Below, piece by piece: positions 17,066 through 24,523 of a stretch of DNA of 64,000 nt. Source of the stretch: CBDFGE01 sp965247055 (GTDB taxonomy: Bacteria; Chloroflexota; Dehalococcoidia; Lucifugimonadales; JAGWBF01); contig CBDFGE010000005.1 in assembly GCA_965247055.1 (NCBI GenBank), forward strand, positions 186,001 through 250,000, given 5' to 3'. The notes under the pieces were generated by a model. The model was given only the letters and a program-made list of their open reading frames with translations, was not told where the DNA came from and made no database searches. A program made the position numbers and the translations under genes. The stretch's first letter is position 1. Each line of letters begins with the position of its first letter.

Positions 17066-18036
17066 CTACGGACCTCGTTGTGGGATAGAGTGCCGGCGAT
17101 TTCCCTCACTACTGTCTCCAGGTCGGTGTCAGGGTGGTAGTCGATGTACTTCTGTATCTTGGAGATGTCGGCGCGCCTCCTCCTCGACTCCTCGAAGCCG
17201 GGTCCATAGACCTCAGAGAAGGGGAGGTGGACCGTCTCCGAGTCATGGTTGAGGACCCGCCGGACGAGTTCCGCCAGCTCGTTGATGGTAATCTCCCTTT
17301 CGCTACCCACGTTAAACACCTGGCCATCGGCGGAGGGCACCATCGCTATGTCCGCCATAGCTCTGACCACGTCCTTAACGTAGGTGAAGGAGCGAGTCTG
17401 CTCGCCGTCCCCGTAAATGGTGATGGGTTCGCCTGCCAGTGCCTGCGCGACGAAACGTGGCAGCACCATCCCGTAGTGTGCCGACTGCCTGGATCCCACT
17501 GTGTTGAAAAGGCGCAGCACCACGATGGGCAGACCTTCTTCGCGATGGTAGGCCAGGGCCATGAACTCGTCCAGGGCTTTGGCGCATGCGTACCCCCACC
17601 GGCTCACCGACGTGGGCCCCAGGACGGAATCGCCATCTTCCCGAAAGGGGACCTTCTCCGATTTTCCGTACACCTCGGAGCTGGAGGCCAGGATCACCTT
17701 CTTGCCGTGGCTGTGGGCGAGGCTGAGCACGCACGCAGTACCCCGGGTGTTGGTCTCCAGCGCCGCCAGGGGATGATCGAGGACGTACTTTACTCCTACC
17801 GCTGCGGCCAGGTGATATATGACGTCGACGCCGTCCATCAGACGGGAGGAATGGGAAGGTTCCAGAATGTTGCCCTTGAAGAAGACGAACCCCGGCAGGG
17901 AGCTGAGGTGGCCCACATTGTCCAGGCTCCCCGTCGACAGATCGTCGAAGGCGATGACTTCCTGGCCCCTACCCAGCAACTCCTCGGACAAGTGGGAGCC
18001 TATGAAGCCCGCCCCGCCGGTAATCAGAGCTTTCAC
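17062..18036 (-). CDS. NAD-dependent nucleotide-sugar epimerase/decarboxylase (extended SDR)
   Basis: Extended short-chain dehydrogenase, 324 residues. It has TGGAGFIGSH for NAD binding, the Ser-Ser pair in LASSSEVYG, and Tyr-x3-Lys as YACAK. This set fits UDP-glucuronate decarboxylase or UDP-sugar 4-epimerase. The following gene makes UDP-uronic acids, so epimerisation or decarboxylation of such a product is likely. The start is a GTG with GGAG upstream. Exact chemistry cannot be decided from sequence alone. Confidence 0.88.
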   Translation of the reverse strand: MKALITGGAGFIGSHLSEELLGRGQEVIAFDDLSTGSLDNVGHLSSLPGFVFFKGNILEPSHSSRLMDGVDVIYHLAAAVGVKYVLDHPLAALETNTRGTACVLSLAHSHGKKVILASSSEVYGKSEKVPFREDGDSVLGPTSVSRWGYACAKALDEFMALAYHREEGLPIVVLRLFNTVGSRQSAHYGMVLPRFVAQALAGEPITIYGDGEQTRSFTYVKDVVRAMADIAMVPSADGQVFNVGSEREITINELAELVRRVLNHDSETVHLPFSEVYGPGFEESRRRRADISKIQKYIDYHPDTDLETVVREIAGTLSHNEVRR

Positions 18037-18227
18037 CGGAACTCCTATGTAGAGAGTGACGTAATATATCCTACTCCAGATGCGCCGGTAGATAAAGCCG
18101 GAGGGGGGCCTGAACTTGGGAGAATCCGGTCGTGGACTGGATCAGGCTGGACAGGACAGCAAACAAGCGGAGTACCTGCGGGGTAGGGTGCTCCCCCGGC
18201 GGGATTCTCGCCTCCGCCACAGGGCTG

Positions 18228-18899
18228 TCATCTGGCGGAGCGGGCAGGCCCGGGCAGGAAGCGCTTTTTCACCTTGACGTAGGCGGTGATCACGTGTACC
18301 AGGGGTGTGGACCGGTGCCCGGCCCGCCGGCCTGTCCTGAGGGCGTGCACTAGGGAATCCGCCGACCCGTCGAAGCCTTCTATCTCCGTGTAGGCGGAGC
18401 CCAACTCCCCCGGAGTATGGGCGTCGCTTACGGCCACCGGAGTGATGTGCATCTCCTGGGCCAGGCGGCGGCATCTCTCCAGGTCCCGGGGGAGGATGGT
18501 GCGGGCGTTGAGGACTTCCATAAGGGCTACGTCGGCTGATATCGTCCGTAGGGCCTCGGGGTCGAGGGGGCCCCTCCTGATGGCGTCTACTGGATGGGGC
18601 ACCATTACGACCCCACCCTGTCCCCTGATGCGGCCCACTGTCTCCACGGGGGACAGACCGGGAGGTATCTCCTCCTCCAGAAAAAGCCCTATAATGTCGC
18701 CCCGGCTGGACATGATCTCTTCCCCGATTATCACGGGAAAATCCGCCAGCTCCCGCACTTCCAGCGCGCCCCGGATGTTGTTGTGGTCCGTAACGGCGAT
18801 GCAGTTTAACCCCACTTCCCGGCACCGGCGTACCACCGCCTTCGGGGGGGTATCGCAGTCCCGGGAGAAGGCCGTGTGCATGTGAAGATCGACTCTCAA
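18228..18899 (-). CDS. PHP-domain phosphoesterase
   Basis: PHP (polymerase and histidinol phosphatase) domain protein, 223 residues. Metal ligands are evident: DLHMHT near the start, the TDHNN block, GEEIM, PHPVD and SDAHTPGELG. It resembles the TrpH/YciV-like branch (nucleoside bisphosphate or 5'-3' oligonucleotide hydrolysis) more than the CpsB phosphotyrosine phosphatases often found beside BY-kinases. The start is TTG. It lies in the polysaccharide block, so a regulatory phosphatase role cannot be excluded. Confidence 0.8.
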   Translation of the reverse strand: MRVDLHMHTAFSRDCDTPPKAVVRRCREVGLNCIAVTDHNNIRGALEVRELADFPVIIGEEIMSSRGDIIGLFLEEEIPPGLSPVETVGRIRGQGGVVMVPHPVDAIRRGPLDPEALRTISADVALMEVLNARTILPRDLERCRRLAQEMHITPVAVSDAHTPGELGSAYTEIEGFDGSADSLVHALRTGRRAGHRSTPLVHVITAYVKVKKRFLPGPARSAR

Positions 18900-18941
18900 T
18901 GCCCTTGTGCCTTACCTCATCGCTGGTGTGTGCGGTTCGGA

Positions 18942-19976
18942 TTAGAGGAATCTCCTGAGCAGCCCGAGCGCCCGCTGGCGGACGGCCTGACGGTGGGTTG
19001 AGCCATAAGCGTCGGGAGAGTCCTCGAAGTGCTCGATGTACCAGTCGTAGGAGTTGGTGAACATGGCCACGTTGCTGTCGAGGGGCTGCCAGCCAAGGTG
19101 GGCCTTGGCCTTGGATATGTCGAAATAGAAGGGCTTGTCAGCCACCTTGTACTGCCAGTCCATCAACGGCGAGAGCCTCAGCAGGTCCAGTGCCTGGAGC
19201 AGGGTCTTTGCGAGGGGAGCCGGGACGGATAAGACCCTGGAGCCCGATCCGGCGTGCCGGACCAGGGCCTCCAGGTCTGCCCGCACCGTCGAGTACTCTT
19301 CTGCTCCGATGTTGAAATCGTCATTGCTTTCCACCTTCGCAGCCAGGAGCGATGCCTCTACTACGTCCCGGGAGCTGATGAACTGGAATAAGTTATCGCC
19401 ACGACCAATGATTGGTACGCGTTTGCCCCTCTTTATCCAGTCGAAGAGTATGTGGAAAATTCCCAGCCTCTCGGTGCCGATGATCGTCCTGGGCCTGAGG
19501 ATGCACACCCGCAGGCCTCGTTCTCGGTACCGGCGGATCTCCTCCTCCCCGCGGAACTTGGCGTTTCCATAGTATCCCATAGGCCGGAGTTCGGTATCCT
19601 CGGTGACGGGCAGGTTGTGGGGCATGCCGTACACAGCACTCGTGGAAATGTGTACCATCTGCCTGACCCCGTTATCGAGGCATGCTTGGAGGACGTTGTT
19701 GGTCCCTCCGGCGTTGGTGGACACGTAAGCCTTCTTGCCCCGGGTGGGGAGCACCGCCGCCGCAAGATGGAACACCGTATCCACGCCGAGACAGGCCCTA
19801 CCCACCACCTGGGGGTCCCTGACGTCGCCCCTTATAAACTCCAATCGGGCATCGAGCTGGGACTTCGGGGGTTCGTGGATATCCAATACCCTGGGGCGAT
19901 GGCCGTCTGCGACCAGCCGCCGTACCAGGGCCATGCCCAGAAAGCCGGAGCCTCCCGTGACCAGCATGCTGTTCAA
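18942..19976 (-). CDS. NAD-dependent epimerase/dehydratase (extended SDR)
   Basis: Extended SDR of 344 residues. MLVTGGSGFLGMALVRRL opens it, the Ser of ISTSAVYG is present and the active pair is YYGNAKFRGEE (Tyr-x3-Lys). The best start is TTG 19976, which overlaps the stop of the VanZ-like gene by four bases (TTGA). An ATG nine bases later is the alternative. It probably modifies a nucleotide-linked sugar for the neighbouring exopolysaccharide pathway. Substrate unknown. Confidence 0.85.
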   Translation of the reverse strand: MNSMLVTGGSGFLGMALVRRLVADGHRPRVLDIHEPPKSQLDARLEFIRGDVRDPQVVGRACLGVDTVFHLAAAVLPTRGKKAYVSTNAGGTNNVLQACLDNGVRQMVHISTSAVYGMPHNLPVTEDTELRPMGYYGNAKFRGEEEIRRYRERGLRVCILRPRTIIGTERLGIFHILFDWIKRGKRVPIIGRGDNLFQFISSRDVVEASLLAAKVESNDDFNIGAEEYSTVRADLEALVRHAGSGSRVLSVPAPLAKTLLQALDLLRLSPLMDWQYKVADKPFYFDISKAKAHLGWQPLDSNVAMFTNSYDWYIEHFEDSPDAYGSTHRQAVRQRALGLLRRFL

Positions 19977-20626
19977 CCCCGCAGCTTCCCTTGGATCGCC
20001 CCGGATCTCAAGATTTGTATCAGGGCGGTGGCAAGGAGTGCCCCACCGATGGCGCCTGCCAGATTGGTGAGCACATCGGCAATGGAAGGTTCCCTGCCCG
20101 GCACATACCTCTGGTACCCCTCGGTCGCCGCACCCCATGCCAGCCCCATCAGAGAAGCTGCGATTACAGCGGGCAACGCCAACTGACGACCCTTGATGGA
20201 GTAAACAGTCCACGTGACCAGGATACCCAGTATCCCGAAGAGGACCAGGTGGGCCAGGAAGGGCTCCAGGGTAGAGCCGACGCCCGGCCCGACGCTGGGG
20301 GCTCGCGGGTTTCGCCAGGCGGCGATGAGCATGAGCCCGGCCATCCACGCGAGGGTCGACCCCAACGAGGCCCCGATGAGAATCCTCCGACGCACGCTGG
20401 CTTTCAGGTCTTTCGCTTCCCTGCGCTGTCTTCCGTAGCTGCTGTGCCACCCTACGGCCCCGAAGGTCGCCCTTGAGGCTCCCAAAATGGCTAGCACGAA
20501 TACGGAAGATAGTGTAACATAGTTGGCGTTGGCCTGTAGACGGGCATCAAGTGTTGTAAGAGATAGGGGATGGACGACAGCGAACAAGGGCTGGACCTTT
20601 TCAAGTACCTGGGCGTAATCATCCAT
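19973..20626 (-). CDS. VanZ-like membrane protein
   Basis: Membrane protein with about four hydrophobic helices. The last part carries the VanZ-like pattern E-x2-QRYVPGREPSIADVLTNLAGAIGG. VanZ proteins often accompany polysaccharide loci; their function is poorly defined. The longest reading starts at 20626 and overlaps the start of the divergent kinase gene by 57 bases, so the true start may be a later GTG around 20500. The stop overlaps the next epimerase start. Confidence 0.75.
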   Translation of the reverse strand: MDDYAQVLEKVQPLFAVVHPLSLTTLDARLQANANYVTLSSVFVLAILGASRATFGAVGWHSSYGRQRREAKDLKASVRRRILIGASLGSTLAWMAGLMLIAAWRNPRAPSVGPGVGSTLEPFLAHLVLFGILGILVTWTVYSIKGRQLALPAVIAASLMGLAWGAATEGYQRYVPGREPSIADVLTNLAGAIGGALLATALIQILRSGAIQGKLRG

Positions 20627-22195
20627 TGGTGGTGGGTTATTGTGGTCGTGGCAGTGCTGTCGGTCGCGACTGCGTACACGTACAGTACCCTGACGAAGAC
20701 CACGGTGTACCGCGCTCAGGCGACTATCCTCATCCAGGAATCGGGTAGTGGCCGGGCACTCGGCCTAAGCGATGTGCAGGCAAGCGGGGCGCTGGTGTCG
20801 ACCTACCGCGAGTTGCTGCGCAGCCCCCGGCTTCTTCGGATGGTTATAGACGAACTGGGTCTCCCAGAAGACGTGGAGGGACTCGGCAAGGGATTGAGCA
20901 TATCTGTCCGGTCGGGCACGCCTCTGTTGGATGTACAGGTCCAGGGTGACGATCCCGAGACGCCTGTCGTGATCGCGGATACATTGACCCAGGCATTCAT
21001 ACAGGACAGACGGACGACCAGGCTGACGGAGATACGGGTCCTGGAGCTGGCGGCCGAGGCCCAGGGGATCGATACGACGGCGTTGCGGGAGGCCCAGCTC
21101 GCCACGCTGGGGAGCATGACCATTATAACCCCGGCGGAGATTGACGGCGCTACAGCGGTGGTGCGTCCTTCTACGCGCCGAAACGTGATGCTGGGTGGAT
21201 TCCTGGGTCTGCTGGTGGGTGTACTCCTGGCGTTCCTGCTGGAGCACTCCGGCAACAAGATCAAAACGGTGGACCAGGTCGATCGACTGTTTCGGGCGAC
21301 CGACCTGAACCTGTCGCTGCCGTCGCTGGTTGGCGTCGTATTTCAGTGGCCCCTCAAAGAGGTCTCCGAAGGGACCCTGGTGGTCAATACGCTTCCGAGT
21401 TCGGTCTACTCGGAGATGTTTCGCCAGGTACGTACCGGCTTTCAGTTCGTGGCGGCGTCGAATCCTGGGAACGCCTATATGATAACGAGTGTGGGGCCAC
21501 GGGAGGGCAAGAGTACGGTAGTCGCCAATCTGGGAGCTGTGCTGGCCCAGGGAGGAAGCCGGGCCATAATGGTGGACGGCGACCTTCGCCGGCCCAGCCT
21601 ACATCGATTCGTTGGCCTCGACCGGCGAAGCGGGGGGCTCAGCACTTTGCTCTCCAACAGCCAATCCCCTTTGTCCGAGCTGCGGAACACTAGTATCCCC
21701 GCGCTCAGGGCACTGGCCAGCGGACCAGTTCCAGTCAACCCCGCAGACCTCCTGGGGAGCCCCAGGATGGACCAGATCATCGACGAGCTCAAGTCCGACT
21801 GTGACTATCTTCTGTTGGACTCCCCCCCAATGATGGCCGCAGCCGACTCGGCGATCCTGGCTGCCAAGGTGGATGGGGTGATTATGGTGGTGACCACCGG
21901 CGGGACCCGCGCCGACACCTTTCACGACGCAGTCGACCAGATTCAGAGGTCCGGAACGCCCCTTGTAGGTTACGTGGTGAACAAGGTCAGGAGCGGGGGC
22001 ATGGGGTACGGCCGTTACCGTTACCGTTACCGTTACCAGTACTATGACTACTATCGCAGGGAAGAGGATAGGGAGCCTGACGCCGTGGGGGGCAACGGTT
22101 CGGGGCCGGAGTGGCGCCGGGAGGGAAATGCGGTAAACAGGGCCAGAAAACGGGTCGGGCGAATGCTGCGGCGGGGCTCTGGTCGGCACACATAG
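20570..22195 (+). CDS. Wzz domain fused to BY-type tyrosine kinase (chain-length regulator)
   Basis: Polysaccharide copolymerase/bacterial tyrosine kinase, 541 residues. The N-terminal Wzz domain runs between a first membrane helix (WWWVIVVVAVLSVATAY) and a second near residues 205-224. The cytosolic kinase has Walker A as GPREGKSTVVANL, Walker A' around IMVDGDLRRPSL, and Walker B in YLLLDSPP. The C-terminal tail is a Tyr cluster (GRYRYRYRYQYYDYY), the autophosphorylation region, encoded by hexamer repeats. It controls length and export of the polymer made by the minus-strand genes, from which it diverges. Confidence 0.9.
   Translation: MDDSEQGLDLFKYLGVIIHWWWVIVVVAVLSVATAYTYSTLTKTTVYRAQATILIQESGSGRALGLSDVQASGALVSTYRELLRSPRLLRMVIDELGLPEDVEGLGKGLSISVRSGTPLLDVQVQGDDPETPVVIADTLTQAFIQDRRTTRLTEIRVLELAAEAQGIDTTALREAQLATLGSMTIITPAEIDGATAVVRPSTRRNVMLGGFLGLLVGVLLAFLLEHSGNKIKTVDQVDRLFRATDLNLSLPSLVGVVFQWPLKEVSEGTLVVNTLPSSVYSEMFRQVRTGFQFVAASNPGNAYMITSVGPREGKSTVVANLGAVLAQGGSRAIMVDGDLRRPSLHRFVGLDRRSGGLSTLLSNSQSPLSELRNTSIPALRALASGPVPVNPADLLGSPRMDQIIDELKSDCDYLLLDSPPMMAAADSAILAAKVDGVIMVVTTGGTRADTFHDAVDQIQRSGTPLVGYVVNKVRSGGMGYGRYRYRYRYQYYDYYRREEDREPDAVGGNGSGPEWRREGNAVNRARKRVGRMLRRGSGRHT
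22011..22036 (+). repeat. GTTACC hexamer repeat encoding the Tyr-Arg tail
   Basis: About four consecutive GTTACC units inside the kinase gene encode alternating Tyr and Arg residues. Because the unit is six bases, gain or loss of copies keeps the frame and would change the number of phosphorylatable tyrosines. Confidence 0.8.
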
Positions 22196-22315
22196 CGGAC
22201 GGCGCGCGGTGGCCGCTTCCTATATCGGCGGTTCCCAAGGGTAGGGTACCCCGGCGTGTCCTGTCTTTTGCGGATAGCACACCTGGGCGATTGAATCCAG
22301 GCTGTCGAGTGCGCT

Positions 22316-22555
22316 CTAGATTATTCCAGCGGCCTGTAGCGCGGCGTCAAGCTTGGGCGGACTGTAGCCCACCACCTTCTGGTCCTTGATCGTCGTCACG
22401 GGCGTACTGCGGTGCCCAAGTGCCAACAGGTCTTCCCTGGCGTCCTCTTCGAGGGAAACGTTCCGCTCCGTGAAGGATATCCCTTTCCGTGAAAGATACA
22501 CTTTCACCATGTGGCAGGGCCCTCACCCCACGGAGGTGTAAACAACGATATCCAT
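22316..22555 (-). CDS. glutaredoxin/NrdH-like redoxin, predicted selenoprotein (UGPC)
   Basis: Thioredoxin-fold redoxin of 79 residues beginning MDIVVYTSVG-U-GPCHMVKVYL. The TGA at 22525-22523 falls where glutaredoxins have the nucleophilic Cys of CxxC, giving UGPC at residues 11-14. The cis-Pro loop (STPVTTI) and a C-terminal helix complete the fold. Without read-through only a 64-residue fragment lacking the first strand and active site could be made from the next ATG. The ATG overlaps the stop of the upstream reductase gene (TAATG). A SECIS-like hairpin follows the TGA. It is the likely electron acceptor of that reductase and would reduce disulfides or a peroxidase. Confidence 0.85.
22489..22522 (-). 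promoter_or_regulatory. SECIS-like hairpin of the redoxin gene
   Basis: On the coding strand GTGAAAG, loop TGTAT, CTTTCAC form a perfect 7-bp stem at 22507-22489. The loop begins 22 nt after the TGA and has G in its second position, fitting the bacterial SECIS pattern. Confidence 0.7.
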
Positions 22556-22992
22556 TACTGGGCATCTCCTTCTTCAGTCGTCCGTTGCTTGCCCTTCCGG
22601 TCGGCCTTCGACTCGTACTGCTGATCGAACAGCCCCTCACCGGGCTTCACTACCTCGTCTAGGGTCTGCACGAACTCCTCACCCCGTTCATATTTGCGAA
22701 GAAACTCTTCGCTGACGAAGAACATTCAAATACAGAATCCATCACGGGAGATGTCTTCGTGGTGTCGGTCACAGGGGCAGATCTTCTTGCGGTCCTCGAC
22801 CGGATCGCCGCTTAGGGGCATTCAAGGGCAGTAGCGGTACCCGTATTTGACCTGATTCTCTGCCAGGCCCACCTGGACCAGCTCTACCACCTCGGGATCG
22901 GGGAAGAACTCGTAGGGCCCACGCTCCACGTACTTCTCGGAGAAGCGTTTTGTTCCCTTCAAGGCCTCCTCATTCGTAAGCTCTCGCTTCAT
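22555..22992 (-). CDS. ferredoxin:thioredoxin reductase catalytic chain, predicted double selenoprotein
   Basis: FTR catalytic (beta) chain homolog, 145 residues if two in-frame TGAs are read. FTR passes electrons from reduced ferredoxin through a [4Fe-4S] cluster to a redoxin disulfide. The family pattern CPC...CPC...CxC appears as CPU (55-57), CPC (72-74) and CIU (87-89). All four cluster ligands, Cys55, 72, 74 and 87, remain. Positions 57 and 89, equivalent to the redox-active Cys57/Cys87 pair of the cyanobacterial enzyme, are both TGA (22824-22822 and 22728-22726). Each TGA has a SECIS-like hairpin. The reading ends in TAATG, overlapping the selenoredoxin gene. No FTR variable chain is nearby. 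A TGA-to-Cys code is the other explanation. Confidence 0.85.
22696..22725 (-). promoter_or_regulatory. SECIS-like hairpin after the second TGA of the reductase
   Basis: GCGAAG, loop AGTTT, CTTCGC form a perfect 6-bp stem on the coding strand at 22712-22696. The loop begins 19 nt after the TGA and has G in its second position. Confidence 0.7.
22790..22821 (-). promoter_or_regulatory. SECIS-like hairpin after the first TGA of the reductase
   Basis: CGGTC, loop GAG, GACCG form a 5-bp stem on the coding strand at 22802-22790. The loop begins 24 nt after the TGA and starts with G. Confidence 0.6.
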
Positions 22993-23042
22993 GCTTGGCT
23001 CCTGTCCACTGACGTTCCCGCGGCTCTTCTGGTGGTCCGAAA

Positions 23043-23402
23043 CTACTGGGGTGGCGGGTGGAAGCCGCCGCGGGTTCGAAGCTGTGTATGGGTCTCGCAG
23101 GACATCTCCTGGAATCGCAGCGCCTTGGTCTTCAGGTGCCCCACCAGACCAGGTAGGGCCTCCTTCATTTGGGGCAATGATTTGGACCTGTCGGCTTCCA
23201 CACTCAGCAGCGCCGCAGTGCCACAGTCGCACCGTACCGAGAAGAACACCTTGTGGAAGTTCTGGTTGCCCGAGAGATCCAATTTGAATCCTCTCAGCAA
23301 CGTTATCGCCGGTTCTGCCGCGATAGCGTCCCTGAAAAGCGCCTGGACTTCGTCGAGGCTCACCGGCGAGGCCGAGGCAGGGTTTCCCCGTTCCAGTGCC
23401 AT
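23043..23402 (-). CDS. unknown protein upstream of the selenium reductase
   Basis: A 119-residue soluble protein I do not recognise. It contains a VRCDCGTAALLSVEADRSKS stretch, whose Cys-x-Cys could bind metal or act in redox chemistry, and one more Cys near residue 105. It is first in a three-gene operon, 50 bases ahead of the reductase. A likely promoter ends only a few bases before its ATG, so its mRNA may be leaderless. Its position suggests an accessory or electron-transfer partner of the reductase and redoxin, but that is inference. Confidence 0.65.
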   Translation of the reverse strand: MALERGNPASASPVSLDEVQALFRDAIAAEPAITLLRGFKLDLSGNQNFHKVFFSVRCDCGTAALLSVEADRSKSLPQMKEALPGLVGHLKTKALRFQEMSCETHTQLRTRGGFHPPPQ

Positions 23403-23410
23403 AGGTACCT

Positions 23411-23439
23411 ATTCTAACCTGGGCTCCATTACAAGTCTA
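23411..23439 (-). promoter_or_regulatory. promoter of the selenoprotein operon
   Basis: On the minus strand TAGACT (23439-23434) and TAGAAT (23416-23411) are separated by 17 bases. Transcription would start within a few bases of the ATG at 23402, suggesting a leaderless first gene. Confidence 0.45.
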
Positions 23440-23490
23440 CCCCATGCGGTGCACTGTGGCAAGTGCCGCGGAGATACACGGGGCTGGTCT

Positions 23491-23519
23491 TTGACACTGG
23501 CCGCCTCTTCACCTATTAT
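23491..23519 (+). promoter_or_regulatory. strong sigma-70 promoter of the queuosine operon
   Basis: A perfect TTGACA (23491-23496), a 17-base spacer and TATTAT (23514-23519). It is the strongest promoter match seen in the window. It leaves a leader of about 100 nt before queF, in which I could not recognise a preQ1 riboswitch. Confidence 0.75.
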
Positions 23520-23628
23520 ACTTATATGTAGGACCTGCCACGGGACGGCTTCCGAGGGGTCTTGGTTGGGGCGGGCCCCTTCATCCCCATAGATCACCGA
23601 CAGAACGGACAGAACGGAAGGTAAGCCG

Positions 23629-24081
23629 ATAGCTGCCATCCCCTCGCTCCGGGACAAGTACGAGAGCCTGGACAGAAGGATCGCCACCAAGGGCGATGAG
23701 GCGATAGATCCAGGCTGTCTCCTGACCTTCGACTACGAGTACCCGAGCCAGCCTTCCCAGGTCTCCATCGACACCGACGAGTTTACCGCTCTGTGCCCAT
23801 GGACCGGCCTACCGGACTACGGTACCCTCACAGTCTCCTATGTCCCGGCGCGACAGTGCATCGAGCTAAAATCCCTCAAGTACTATCTCCTATCCTATCG
23901 GGACGTGGGCATAGTGCAGGAGCACGCCGCCAATCGCATCCTGAAGGACCTGGTGGCCGTGTGTCACCCGAGATGGATGAAGGTGGCCCTCGACTACAAG
24001 GTTAGGGGAGGGCTCCACACAACTGTCACGGTAGAGCATGGGGCCGCCCCTTCGCCGAACGCGAACCAGTCCCCGGAGTGA
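23629..24081 (+). CDS. queF: 7-cyano-7-deazaguanine reductase QueF, non-standard start
   Basis: NADPH-dependent nitrile reductase converting preQ0 to preQ1 in queuosine synthesis. About 150 residues, the unimodal length. The catalytic Cys is in ALCPWTGLPDYG (about residue 56), followed by the QueF motif as ELKSLKYYL and by EHAANRILKDL and RGGLHT. No ATG, GTG or TTG exists in frame between the upstream stop (23590s) and the conserved core. GGAAGG lies seven bases before an ATA at 23629, the most likely initiator. It heads the operon and the stop is five bases before queD. Confidence 0.85.
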   Translation: MAAIPSLRDKYESLDRRIATKGDEAIDPGCLLTFDYEYPSQPSQVSIDTDEFTALCPWTGLPDYGTLTVSYVPARQCIELKSLKYYLLSYRDVGIVQEHAANRILKDLVAVCHPRWMKVALDYKVRGGLHTTVTVEHGAAPSPNANQSPE

Positions 24082-24085
24082 GGTT

Positions 24086-24523
24086 GTGGGCGGGAGCTAC
24101 CAGGTTAGGATCGAGTTGGAGTTTGCCAGCGGCCACCGGTTGCTGGAACACAGGGGCAAGTGTGTCTATCCCCACGGCCATACCTACCGGGCCGAGATCT
24201 GGCTGGCCTCAGACGTGCTTGATGAGCTGGGGTTTGTGGTTGACTTTACGGAGATCAAGCGGAAGCTGGGCGGCTGGTTGGAGGACAACTGGGACCACGC
24301 CTTTCTGGCCAACGGCCGCGACGAGGAGCTGCTCGCCGCCCTCAAGGCCGTGAAGGGAAGTCGGATATTCGTTTTCCCGGGGGAGAATCCCTCAGCGGAA
24401 GTGATGGCCAGGGAGCTTTATCTGCGAACCGGGGAGCTCTGCGGAATCGCGCCGCTCAAGGTCAGGATATGGGAGTCGCCCACGCAATACGCCGAATACC
24501 GGGCCGGCGAGTTCGGGGGGTGA
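24086..24523 (+). CDS. queD: 6-carboxy-5,6,7,8-tetrahydropterin synthase QueD
   Basis: QueD converts 7,8-dihydroneopterin triphosphate to carboxytetrahydropterin. 145 residues from GTG 24086, normal for the family. Zinc ligands are the His of FASGHRL and the two of PHGHTY, and the catalytic Cys is in KCVYPHGH. It also keeps the WDHAFL and PSAEVMA segments. The start lies four bases after the queF stop and the end overlaps queC by four bases, so these genes are translationally coupled. Confidence 0.93.
   Translation: MGGSYQVRIELEFASGHRLLEHRGKCVYPHGHTYRAEIWLASDVLDELGFVVDFTEIKRKLGGWLEDNWDHAFLANGRDEELLAALKAVKGSRIFVFPGENPSAEVMARELYLRTGELCGIAPLKVRIWESPTQYAEYRAGEFGG

Noticed and set aside
22316..22992. 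Two degraded pseudogenes caused by random stop mutations
   Set aside because: All stops are TGA, fall exactly on redox-active Cys positions, are followed by SECIS-like hairpins, and the frames stay open with a TAATG overlap.
23526..23628. preQ1 riboswitch in the queF leader
   Set aside because: I could not find the class I hairpin with A-rich tail or a class II fold; the leader is GC-rich with a short direct repeat of GACAGAACG.
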